Source: Isoperla grammatica
Lineage: Eukaryota; Arthropoda; Insecta; Plecoptera; Perlodidae
Assembly: GCA_945910005.1 (NCBI GenBank)
Contig: OX246743.1
Span: 3,112,122-3,176,121, forward strand
Reading direction: 5' to 3'
DNA length: 64,000 nucleotides
Of the stretch, positions 45,793-56,395 are shown one piece after another. The notes below the pieces were generated by a model. It was not told the origin of the DNA and searched no databases. It saw only the letters and a program-made list of their open reading frames with translations. Within the stretch, counting starts at the first letter, position 1; every line of letters begins with the position of its first letter. A program made the translations under genes and the position numbers.

Positions 45793-46363
45793 GTTTTCAG
45801 TTTTCTAAAATATGCATAACATAAAATACAAAATAAAAGTTTGAAATTGAAACAATGACCTTTGAAAGTACCCAAATTATTTTGTTCTTAATTTTTCATC
45901 CACCGGTAAAAACAAAATATTGCTAATGTAAAAAATACCTGATGTGATCAACAATTTGTATTGCTGTTCAAGAATAAACTTTGATCTACAGTGTAAAGTA
46001 TATTCAGTTGCATTATCTTTAACGGTACTTTGTTTATTATTATTTTAGTCAACCGGTAAACATACAATCGCCGTACTAGATTAAAACAATGGTAAACAAA
46101 AAACCACCAAAGATGCAACTGAATGTACTCTAGAGTTAAGACTAGACCAAAGTATGTTCTTGAACAGCAATACAAATGGTTGATCACCATCATGTATTTT
46201 TTACAAATCTTGTTCGACGTGAAGTGGATTAAAGTAGCAATATTGCCGGTACCGACGGCTGAAATGGTAAGAACAAAATAATGTTGGTACTTTTAGGGGT
46301 CAATGTTTCAATTTCAAACTTAAACTTTAGTATGTTACGCATATTTTAGAAAACTGAAACTGT
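45793..46363. mobile_element. Large foldback element, about 570 bp
   Basis: The left arm from TTTTCAGTTTTCTAAAATAT (about 45794) recurs inverted at the right end (to about 46360). Pairing continues through GTTTGAAATTGAAACA, ATTATTTTGTTCTTA, ATTTGTATTGCTGTTCAAGA and ATTCAGTTGCAT, leaving a short central region near 46060-46090. Arms are about 260 bp with roughly 80-90% identity by eye. It abuts a 5S-derived SINE 12 bp to the right. No open frame of note. Confidence 0.8.
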
Positions 46364-46375
46364 ATGTTACTATTA

Positions 46376-46790
46376 GCCAACGGCTTAGCCGCGGTCGCTT
46401 AGCCGGTTTCAATACGAACACCGAAGTTAAGCAACCTCGGGCTAGGTCATGAGGTAGATAGGTGACCACTCTCTTCTGAAACACTAGCTACCGTTGGCTA
46501 AAGCAGATTGGAGGTTTGGATATTTTATGTAACAGCTTCGTTCTCCTCGTCAACTGCTCGGCAGTCCAGGTTAGTGGAGGAACCTATATGACTGGTCAAA
46601 GTTACACCGTCCTTTCGGATGGGGGACGTAAAGCCGATGGTCCCCTTGGTACTTTTCGACAGGAGTAGGCTACGTGCCGGTACCAGGCTTCCTCTCCTTC
46701 CTTCCTCAGTATCATTCATCAATCGTCACTCATCAGGCTAAAAGAACATTGTGCCCTACACTGGCCTTAACTACGATAAAGTACATATAA
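46376..46790 (+). mobile_element. 5S rRNA-derived SINE (SINE3-like), copy 2
   Basis: Head 46376-46500: starts GCCAACGGC and ends CCGTTGGC, like 5S helix I; CACCGAAGTTAAGCAACCTC (box A region) and AGATAGGTGACCACTC (box C region) are clear. The body shares GTAACAGCTTCGTTCT, CGGCAGTCCAGGTTAGTGGA, TTTCGGATGGGGGACGTAAA and GTAGGCTACGTGCCGGTACC with copy 1. The tail is a short CGATAAAGT; no target duplication is evident. Confidence 0.87.
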
Positions 46791-46879
46791 GTAGAGGCCT
46801 AGTTTGAATCTGTCATCAGTCTCGGTCAAAGCCGGTGTTTAGTTTACATGTTATACGGGCAATTACGGATCTGTAATAA

Positions 46880-47253
46880 GGGTGTGTTCCAACTTGACGA
46901 TTTTCGTAGTGGACTAAGCTTAGTTATACTAATCGAAAGGAAGTGACGTCACAAGCAGACGACCAATGCTCCTTATTTGGCTAGTGGTAAGTGGATAGTG
47001 GGTAGTGGCCGAAAGTGTACACTACGACACCGACTAACCCACTAAACCAAGATGGTTGATACCAGCCATCACCAGCTGATACTTTTAGGTTAGGAAAATA
47101 CCCAACCAGTGAGTGGAAGAATTATTATCGTATTTATTTACATTAGATGATTAATAAGCATAAACTTTGTATTAGCATACTAGGTGGTGTGCCCAAAGCT
47201 TAGTGGTTAGTGATTAGTGGTTAGCAGGCGGAAAATCAAGTTGGAACACACTC
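46880..47253. mobile_element. TIR element, 374 bp
   Basis: GGTGTGTTCCAACTTGA (46880) is inverted at 47253 (TCAAGTTGGAACACACTC), with about 24 bp of TIR. Internal TAGTGGTTAGTG-type repeats lie near both ends. It contains a perfect CRE at 46944-46951. The short target duplication is not resolved. GTGTGTTCC-like ends occur in PIF/Harbinger-related elements, but this is only suggestive. Confidence 0.7.
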
Positions 47254-48965
47254 TATAAGTATTTCAATGAAGAACCACGTTTGTATTCCCTCGTTAGCAA
47301 ACGGACTTTTATATTGCAACATGAAATAAACAAGTAACCATAAAAATACGTATTTTATAATGCGTAACAGTTAAAAAAGAATTTTTGTCTTGGCATTTCT
47401 AATTGACGCAAACCTTGCAATGAACACAACTTCCCTTCTCGCAGACAGAATTGACAAAGTAAGTCAGTTCTTTCTGTAAAGCTAAGAAATGCGGTTAGAT
47501 GGAAGCATACTGAAAAGTTGACGCCCAGGGGAATGGTATAACCAATCCGTTATCTGTGGTGTAACTCAAGCTGCGTGTAAGCCAATTGGGAGACTTGAAG
47601 CCTCTCGCGCGGAAAAGAAAGTAATGCGCTTTCTTAAAAAGCAGTCGGAACTTATGAACGGAGCACTTTGCTCGCGGATTGTCGCGACCTGCGTCAACTG
47701 AGTCATTGTTTATTATGTATTTCCACTCATACGTAATGATGAGGGCTTAAAGAGAGAGGGGGCTAGTAGTAAATTGTCACTATCCCTGGACCCACGGTGA
47801 CTCATGGTATGTGATGGTTTTGTTTTGTGTGCGAATATATTTTGAGTGCGGTGGAACATACTGTGAAGAAGTTGAATGGTTATTGTCTTTAACTTGACAA
47901 CCAGTGCTATTTCCTACATTACATTAGGCAGTTGTAAAATTTCATGAATATGAAACAATACACACTATAAAAAAAAATACACGATAGTCGATAAACTATC
48001 ATTCAACAAGTATTGCTAATATGCAGACGAAATGAAATACCCCTCCCCCCCCCCCTTCCCCCACCCATTATTGATGTTAATATTTCAAGCAGTTCTTACA
48101 GCAGTCGTTTTGTTTCGCTGGTTTGTTTGTTAATTTGTTTGCAGAAACATGAAAGAAGATAAACATGCGTAAACAAGGTCACACCTGGTAATGAACAACT
48201 TAAATGAGGTATTGTATTGAATATTAGGTTCTCGCTTGATTCACGTAGACAAGTATGTAGTGGAAGGAGTTCTCTCTCTGTTACGGTTAATAAGTATCAA
48301 ACAAACCTAAACATTATTTACTATTCCGAGGGGGTTTCTGCATATCCAGCACTTGTGATACACGTTGAGAAGTTCACTAAGTATCAACTCTTGTGTAAAG
48401 AAAGATATAAGGTAAACTAAGTGGATGTTCTACTTGAGAGTACTTGACGACTCATATTGAACTTAACAAGCTATACGTACACACAAGTATGTCAAGTCTA
48501 TGTACTCTGGCTACGATGAAACATCTTCCAGACAAGACGTTGTAGAGACAACATACTGACATTGCCGAGCATTGTTAGGATCAAAATATTAACTTCTAGA
48601 GACTAATTTTGAATGTAGCGTTAGTTTGTGGAGAAGTCAACTAATCAAACTGCATTATTTAGTTTGGGTGAAAATCTCCAGACGCAGGAGAAACGATGTT
48701 GGAACATGAGTCAATGTGTTCTGAGAACATTTTGAAACTCGCTTAGAGGAAAATACTTTAGTTTAGAGATGAATGTTTCTGTTGTTTTGAGGACTGAAAC
48801 CTCAACTGCCTTGCAGAGTAAAAGGTACCGACTGACCTGCGATCTCTGCCAGACGTTGATTACGTTTCAAGTATTGATGAGGAGAAACAATACGGTTGTT
48901 CAGTAAGATACGGAACCACTGGTGTCTCTTACCTGGAAAACAAGAAAACCAAAATTAGTAATCGA
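47254..48965. other. No recognised gene or element
   Basis: AT-rich; a C-run at about 48043-48061. Frame 48217-48420 unrecognised. Confidence 0.5.
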
Positions 48966-49265
48966 GACACAACCGCCACTGAGCCCTCAACCACGGATGT
49001 ACCCGCCACCTGCTAATGGCCCGGGTAGCCACTGAGCCAGCGTAGCCCTCAACCACGGATGTACCCGCCACCTGCTAATGGCCCCGGGTAGCCGCGCTCA
49101 ACCGCCACTGAGCCCTCAACCACGCATGTACCCGCCACCTGCTAATGGCCCCGGGTAGCCGCGCTCAACCGCCACTGAGCCCTCAACCACGGATGTACCC
49201 GCCACCTGCTAATGGCCCCGGGTAGTCGCGCACAACCGCCACTGAGCCAGCGAAGCCCTCAACCA
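48966..49265. repeat. 67-bp minisatellite, about 4.5 copies
   Basis: Unit core AGCCCTCAACCACGGATGTA, then CCCGCCACCTGCTAATGGCC and CCGGGTAGCCGCGCTCAACC. Copies begin at about 48982, 49044, 49111, 49178 and 49254 (62, 67, 67, 76 bp steps). It is GC-rich against an AT-rich background. Confidence 0.88.
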
Positions 49266-50142
49266 CCAAGGTTGTAAAACATTCTAGCCTTGACTTGAGC
49301 AAGTTTCAACCCCTTGTGGCACCACGAAGCAGAAGACTTCGCGTTAATTACTTGGAAACAACTTTGTGTTGCCGTGTATCTTAAATAATTTTGACTCAGT
49401 TTTAAAACCTCATCGTTTTAGTTCTGCTTACCTACGTCTTTACAGAGCATTCACTCTATTTACTTTTTAAAGAAACAATGTTCTTTAACAGAAGGCTTAA
49501 CAACCTGAACAACTTAGAAGTTTAGATAAAGTTTAATAGAGTTTTTATTTTTAAATGTTAACATGTTTCTCGGAATAATAAGTCAGCGAGGGAAGGAAAG
49601 CAGCGGAGCCACGGCAGAGCAGAACCTTCCCTACCCACTTCTCTTTATTGCTGTTGTAATTGTACGTCTTAATTATAGCCCAGACGTAAACCGGGCACGT
49701 GACGCGCTGACGACTTCAGTGAAAGGAGTCCCGAAAAACGTTTCTCTTCGTAGAGGAAACGGGTAACTTTATATCATGTGCACGCCTTCAAATTACGTAG
49801 ACACTTAGCTTCGTCTCAAGCAACGGCGAGTCTCGATGCAGATATATATATATATAAAACACCATCACAGAATTTAATAAGGCATTTACACTTGACTGAC
49901 CTTCAATGCAGAATATTCATGTTTAAATTTTTAACAGAAATAAGAAACGTGTTTACAATTAATTCTATTAGTGTATTATGTGGTGCAAATTGCATTGACA
50001 GATAGCCATGCAAGTCATCACATCTGTGTGTGGGCTGCAGCGATAGATTATACCCAGTTTAACTTTATTAAAGGGAAAAGATAGTCTTAGATACCGGCAC
50101 CTACGCGATATTGTAAGACTGGAGACGCATAGGTTTGGTAAG
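49266..50142. other. No recognised gene or element
   Basis: Contains a (TA)n tract near 49843-49856. Frames 49563-49766 and 49778-50005 are unrecognised. Confidence 0.5.
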
Positions 50143-50335
50143 CTCACCTCCTTGGGTAAGCCCTACAGAATGAATACTAGATGAATATAACATTATTATC
50201 AGCATGGTTGTTATTTTCATTAAATTTGTATTACTAATTATAAATTTAGTTATCAAATTGAAACTACCCTGCAGATCATAATATTATACATAGATATCAT
50301 TCAGTCTGTAGGGCTTACCAAACCACAGTGTACTA
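50143..50335. mobile_element. Hairpin element B, second copy (diverged)
   Basis: GGTTTGGTAAGC at 50143 and GGGTAAGCCCTACAGAATGA at 50154 pair with TCATTCAGTCTGTAGGGCTT and ACCAAACCACAG at the right end. It is less perfect than the copy at 30744. The sequence to its right (50339-50353, then continuing after 50687) matches the right arm of element A, as at 30.9 kb. Confidence 0.65.
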
Positions 50336-50353
50336 TGCCCTCCATTTTTCGAT

Positions 50354-50673
50354 GATGATTGATTGATTGATTAATGGGGCTTAACGTCTAATATTTTTTA
50401 AACAATGGCCAATCGAGACGATGAGCGGGTGATAATGAAGATGAGAAAGATGAAGATGAAGAATAGAGCCACATCCGAATCAGATCCATTGTACGTCGCG
50501 TGGGTCGTCATATGGGAGTCCAGCAAGGGAGGGCAGGGCCAAGTGGGAGCAGAAGTATTCAATGGGACCGTGGGGGGAAAGAGACAGGGCCTCCTTTCGT
50601 CGCCTCTTACGACTAGCAGAGTCACTCTGGGCCTATTCTACCCCGGGCCGAGACGGGACTCCTTTTGTCGCCT
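50354..50673 (-). mobile_element. SINE-like retroposon with 14-bp target duplication
   Basis: The insert is flanked by a perfect direct repeat CTCCATTTTTCGAT (50340-50353 and 50674-50687). Read on the minus strand it starts GGCGACAAAAGGAGTCCC, has AGTCGTAAGAGGCGACGAAA in the first third and ends GACGTTAAGCCCCATT then AATC repeats, i.e. a short-repeat tail. A related, 3'-truncated copy is at 5521-5766. The flanks rejoin into one arm of element A when the insert is removed. The frames on both strands are incidental. It has no clear A/B boxes. Confidence 0.85.
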
Positions 50674-50687
50674 CTCCATTTTTCGAT

Positions 50688-51295
50688 TTTGAGTAGTTGT
50701 CTTGAAATATAATTTGGAGAATGAAAATGTATTGCGGATTCATCCTGAGAGTATTTTGCTTCATAAAGTGCATGGTATAGGATATTCGTAGTTGGCAGTA
50801 TCAATTCATAGTGTCGATTCTCACAGCAAACTCTCGGGACAATCTCTGGGCGATGCGTCGAGAATATTCCGGCAATATTGATTAACAAAGTTGGCGACAC
50901 TGTGGTGTGGTTTATACCAAGTTTAGGTCTAAGCTGTTACGCGCTCAACGTACAACGCACAGTTTACCTGATATCATCCGTGCGAGTAAACATAAGCTAT
51001 AGTTAGTATTAGGTACACGTTGATTGTAGTGGGTAGAACCACGTGTTATCTATGTTACTCTAGTAATTACGAGGGTAAAGTGACAGTACACGACGTGCAC
51101 TTAGTGTACACCAAACACAATTCTAGTTCCTTCCCACAAGAAGTGTTTCAAAAAGTAACATATAATATTATACCTAACCTAAATACTAGATGTGTAACTA
51201 ATAACCTATAAAAATAAATATTTGTAAGACATGAAAACTAGTACAATTTATTCAAAATTTATTTGAGCGCCTGCCTAAGACCACTCTTGTTCTTC
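50688..51295. other. No gene; start is element A right-arm remnant
   Basis: 50688-50718 continues the element A arm (TTTTGAGTAGTTGTCTTGAA, then ATATAATT). The rest is unrecognised. Confidence 0.45.
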
Positions 51296-51303
51296 TTCAA
51301 GAA

Positions 51304-51687
51304 CAGTGGTTAAAGTAGGGCGGTATGAGCCGGTATGCATGCCGTTACTAAAAATACCGACGGTATACTATACCGGCACTAATTTGTATCGATTGTAAAC
51401 ATATTGACGAATTATGTAGAAAATTTTGTTGTAGGTACTTCGTATTTATATTTTCTTATCCAATGTTTTTTATAAATTTTTATTTTTTCAACATAAATCT
51501 ACGTCAAAACAAGCGTAGACTCATCTCCAAAGTAATTTAAACGTGTTCGAGACAAAACACCCTAAACAAATCTCTGCGTGGCTAAACTGGGGGGCGCATC
51601 CCCCCAGATGCCCCGACGTACCCGCTTTGTCTGCTTTACACAGCATTAGTGCATACCGTCACTTCTCCGAGTCCACTTTAACCACTG
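51304..51687. mobile_element. Non-autonomous hAT-like element, 384 bp
   Basis: TIRs CAGTGGTTAAAGTRG... are inverted at the two ends, and an exact 8-bp direct repeat TTCAAGAA flanks them (51296-51303 and 51688-51695). CA[GA]TG-type ends with 8-bp duplications are the signature of the hAT superfamily. The interior holds a CTGGGGGGCGCATCCCCCCA palindrome at about 51588-51608 and GGTATGC motifs but no transposase. Confidence 0.88.
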
Positions 51688-51695
51688 TTCAAGAA

Positions 51696-54600
51696 TGAGT
51701 TCGGGAATATGGAGATAATTCATATACGTATATCGTAGCTAAGACAGGCAAATTAAAATTGTATTCCAAGAAAGTCATAAGCCATAAAGTACGCACACGC
51801 AAACAGAATGTAAATGTAGTCCTAGGCTGCAAACAGCCTACGAGAAGTTTATTAACTAATATTATGCGCGTTTTAAAATTATTTCAGTTTGAAGGCAGTG
51901 TGCGTTGCAAGTTTTCCTAGACTTTAATATCGCTCGAAGGTTAGGTAAATGCAGAAGCGAGGTTTAAGTAATGGATGAATCGTGCTTGAACGTTGAGCGA
52001 GGTGTATGTGTGCTTAGCGAGGGGTGTAGCTGCACGCACTAGGTGTCGCGGTGTTTGTGTGTTTGCACTAGAGTTACACTCGGCATTCTGATGAGGCAAT
52101 GCTTATACTGTATAGGAACCTATGGAAGTCAGGCCCAATGAAAACATGTAGTATAATTATAAACAGGAGATGAACGACATTGACATTCTATACATGATTG
52201 AACTACGAAGTCAAATGTCACAGTTTCACCAATAAGAGATCTAGGCAGTAGGCGTATATGAACTATGAATGTTAAAAGGTACTTAAATATCCAGGATTTG
52301 AGCTGTTTCATTAATAACAATTAACAATTTAAAATACGAACTTCAGTAAGAAACGGTTTAAAGTTTAAACCGTGGTTTTCAAATTACTAGTTTTTAAGTT
52401 TTCTTACTTTTTCTGTATTGGAACTTATTTCGTTGATAACTGTTCAGTACCGAAACAGAAACTGCACATTTCAAAATGTGAATGCTTTTTTCCAAACGCG
52501 TAAACAGTTTACCATTGAGCAATTGTGTTATTTGTATTCTGATGTTCAGTGCATGCAACTGTTACTGTTATCATGTTATACAAACACTCAACAGCGATGG
52601 CGCTTGTTCTAATTCCGCATATACCACAACCTCTCCCGCTCTTAGAATAATTGTGTAAATAACCTGTAACCTATTTATGTATGAGGGTATGATCTTCAGT
52701 CTGTAGTTAAAGATAAGCATTTATGGTACAAATTGCATGCATAACATTATTTAATGTGGGTAAAGTCGCTACAAGTTATGAGCAGCGTATATAACTATTT
52801 TGGATTCTAGTGTTTACATAACATTATGCAATAGTAGAGTATGTTAGAAACCTTACAGATATAGATAGTGTTTGGTTGTGAAGTTATGAGCATAATGGCA
52901 ACTCTTCAGACTTCCTTACAGAAAACTAACCAGCAAGAGCATGTTTATTTGTTATACTGAAAACTGAGCAATAAAGTTATTCTATTGTACTCTGGATAGG
53001 TGTATATTGGAGATTGTAGCCAACACGTGAGATGTAAATTTGAAGTGAAGCCAATGGAAGGAACAGGGGCGTAGGAAGTGCCGGTGGTGACAAAAGCAGG
53101 GTGATTGAAATTTATTGTTGAATATTTTAAATGTGGTTTCTTGGGAATTTCATTGAATGCCTTTGAAACCAGAGCAGAGAGACTTTGAAGCGGGAGTTCA
53201 CAGCTCCTTTGTACAAAGGTTTTGAGCGCGTGTACCAGTCAGTATACGGGGAGGATTACGATATGGCTGACAGATAACCATGTTTACCAGGAAGATTCTG
53301 AAATTTGAATAAACAGAAAAAACATGACCTGTTTACGTGATTGGACTTTTGAATTATTGTCAACTCAATTGATAGATACTAAAACACAATCACATCGTAG
53401 ATACGAGAAGCTTATCATCAGGATTTGATTTTCCTGTAAACCTGAGGACAAATCTGTCCTGTTCTAACATCAGCGGGTTGCTTCACGACACAGAACGCAG
53501 AGCAAGCCAAACTGTGTGTACGATACATCATGTGTGTGTGTTGAACATGATAAGAAAACTGTTGAGCTTGCTTTAGCTTGCTGGCCTAATCGCGATACGG
53601 TAGGACCTATCTCAACTGGCAACACTAACTGAGGAAACATTTCACAGTTATATACATAGGCTATTAGTTACTATTAAGGATAACTTCGCATTAATGAATT
53701 ATGTTTTTTTTGTATTTTATTTTCTATATATACATTTTTTTTTTAAATATATATTTAATTTTTTAAATATACATAATTTTCTAATTGTAAAAGCTATAGA
53801 CCAACTCGCACTTCGCTGTGAGCAAACCGAACGAGAAGTGCGTATATGCTATTCGTAAAAAAAAATTATCAATATTTTATTTGTATTTAAAAGAACTGAA
53901 TGTAAACATTGTCAAGAATATTAGGGCAACTTTCTTGTTATACATATCTTTACCAATATTGGTGACAAGATTTACACAAAGCAGTTTTTCGCAAGTCCTA
54001 ATACCGTTGTTACATCAATTTTAAACGAGCACAAAATCTGTCTCTACTAACACGTTCACAACGTGCGAGAGCTGTCAAGCTCGTTCTAGTCTCCACGGTG
54101 CTTGCAAAGTACGCCACTAGGGGCGCCACACGTCCTCACGTCTCGGTCGGTCACACAGTGTTGGTTTCGACCGGCACGTCCCCGGCGTAACGAGATTCCC
54201 CAGACGAACAACCACCTTGAGACGCCGCTGAGAAGTGAAATGTACGCAGTTGTCTACATCGATGGCCAGAACATTGTGACACAAAATTATTTTTTTTCGT
54301 CGGCACCTTTTAATAATAACTAATTTTTTGGGAGTATTTATTTTTTTCAGGTTGGCATTCTGCCCAATTACAATTTTGTGTGTGAAATAGGATACCCCGG
54401 GAGATGCACAAAATTGGTGCAAAGTTTGGTGTTTACATCTTTATTCGTTTGGGGCCCACAGACCGACAAGGAATTAGGAACTGAAGAATTTTTGAATTTT
54501 GGAATAATCTTTACGGCTTAATATCTTCCATACGCAACATCCGATCGGGATGAAATTTGAAATGGGTAGTCTCGTGGTAAAAACCCACTGGTTAAAGAAA

Positions 54601-54772
54601 ATTTGAGGTTTCCATCTATTAAGGTTTTGCGTCGGCAACATCGTGTTAAGTGCACTTCGATGCTTGCAGTAAGAGTCGCGTAGTGGAAGCTCGCACATGG
54701 TTTGGCCCGGCGCGCTCCCGCGCGCCTAGATACTATATGCATGGAGAACTGTAGGATCGGGCTCTATTCGAT
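51696..54772. other. About 3 kb without recognised genes
   Basis: AT-rich; an extremely AT-rich part at 53700-53778. Small palindromic segments (for example CGCACTTCGCTG ... GAGAAGTGCG at about 53808-53842). Frames at 52129-52320, 52418-52612, 53818-54024 and 54102-54742 are unrecognised. Confidence 0.5.
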
Positions 54773-54868
54773 TTAGGTTAGGTTAGGTTAGGTTAGGTTA
54801 GGTTAGGTTAGGTTAGGTTAGGTGAGGTTAGGATAAGTAAGGTTACGTTAGGTTAGGTTAAGGTTATT
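54773..54868 (+). repeat. Interstitial TTAGG telomere-type repeat
   Basis: About ten perfect TTAGG units (54773-54822), followed by about 45 bases of decayed units (GTGAGGTTAGG, AAGTAAGGTTACG). TTAGG is the ancestral arthropod telomere repeat. Being flanked by ordinary sequence, it is internal rather than a chromosome end. Confidence 0.9.
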
Positions 54869-55267
54869 TTGAGACCTCACGTTTTCTTCTGAAGTTCGCT
54901 TCGCAACGTGTAACGCAATCTGAGTAATAACATTCCAAAAGTAAAAATATTTTGTTACACTGGTTCCCCCGGAACGACCCGGTTTGGTCCGTAACAGTTC
55001 GCGTTGTATTAGAACCCACGTGACGTCATGTGGGCGTGCTATGATGACAGCGTGAGTTCTATTGACGTCCAGTCCACGTAATGCAGTGAGTGTCAATATT
55101 GTCACAAATACAGCGGTGACAGCTATAGTGGCTATATTAATTAAGGTCGCCCACGTAACATTTGGTCTACAGGGTGTGTTACTCGCATTGTACAATGCCA
55201 ATAATTGTGTACGGACCTGCGTCGATCCCAACGGAATTAGCCACCACGGACAGGTTCAGATAAGGAA
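54869..55267. other. Spacer with CRE/E-box composite
   Basis: Contains CACGTGACGTCA at 55017-55028, the reverse complement of the 12-mer core of the 56-bp satellite. A 127-codon minus frame (54848-55231) is unrecognised and begins beside tandem repeats. Confidence 0.45.
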
Positions 55268-55620
55268 CTGCGGCTAAAAATGCCCCAACGTATATTCTCA
55301 CGCTTAAAGTTGCCCCAACGTATATTCTCACGCTTAAAGTTGCCCCGACGTATATTCTCAAGCTTAAAGTTGCCCCAACGTATATTCTCACGCTTAAAGT
55401 TGCCCCGACGTATATTCTCAAGCTTAAAGTTGCCCCAACGTATATTCTCACGCTTAAAGTTGCCCCAACGTATATTCTCACGCTTAAAGTTGCCCCAACG
55501 TATATTCTCACGCTTAAAGTTGCCCCAACGTATATTCTCACGCTTAAAGTTGCCCCGACGTATATTCTCAAGCTTAAAGTTGCCCCAACGTATATTCTGA
55601 CGCTTAAAGTTGCCCCAACG
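55268..55620. repeat. 30-bp minisatellite, about 11.7 copies
   Basis: Unit TGCCCCAACGTATATTCTCA then CGCTTAAAGT. Variants are CCCCGACG and CAAGCTT. Copies are exactly 30 bp apart. Because 30 is divisible by three and the unit has few stops, four of the six frames stay open, giving decapeptide repeats on both strands (for example PQRIFSRLKL and RIYVGATLSV). I regard it as non-coding. Confidence 0.92.
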
Positions 55621-55628
55621 AAATTATT

Positions 55629-56145
55629 CTGATGCTTACGACACAGCCGAGACCACGGTGACCATTAATTTTCTACTTCGCTAATTCCTATGCCATCTAA
55701 TCTAAACAGGTTTATTGGGGAATATTTAAAACTTTGTAACGGTGGGTGTGGCCAAACCGCCTGTGTACTCGACTAAGCCGAACCATGCATTTACGAAAGT
55801 GTACATAATCAACTATAATAACAAACCAAAAAATGAGCACACTTACAAAAACACTTCATTTTAGAAGAGACTCAACATTTAAATGGATGATATCTAAAAT
55901 TGTGGCCAAGCCCATTAAGAACGCCAGGTATCTGTTGATTTTCTTTCAATTGGCGCGGTTGAATGGGGCAGATGACAATGACCTGAGATCGGTGTGCGAA
56001 TACATCGTTGGGACTAGTATACGACATAGCCGATTCAAATGGCACCAATTTAAATTTCTGTTTCCCTAGTTCCTACCATCTAATTACACCTACCATTGGT
56101 TACCTGTAACGGTGGGCGTTGCCAAACAGACGTGCGCGCTCTACC
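55629..56145 (+). repeat. Tandem pair of family D copies
   Basis: Copy 1 (55629-55775) and copy 2 (56015-56145) share an ACGACAYAGCCGA block, a TACCATCTAAT-like block and GTAACGGTGGGYGTKGCC in the same order, about 385 bp apart. Copy 2 is more diverged. This is a local direct duplication of a dispersed repeat. Confidence 0.6.
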
Positions 56146-56395
56146 CAGCAGAAGACTATACAGTTACGAATGTCCGGAAGAACGTCAGAAATGTTTTCAT
56201 TTTCATAGAATTAGTGCAGTTAAAAAGGTCGGTCAAAACTTCGATACGCCCCTAGCGGACAAAATTGTAGCTGAGCTCACGAGTCTAGCGCTCTGACTGT
56301 CTGCGGAATCTCGCGCAAACCACACGATGCTACTTCCGTTATAGCTGTTACACTATTCATTTGGAAGAAAAACTTATAGGAAACATACTTAGTTT

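Noticed and set aside
46376..46500. Functional 5S rRNA gene
   Set aside because: Box A is conserved but the first 40 bases and the box C flank have diverged, and a SINE body and tail follow.
54848..55231. 127-codon minus frame
   Set aside because: No recognised motif; it starts in the 54.9-55.2 kb spacer and runs into the decayed TTAGG tract.
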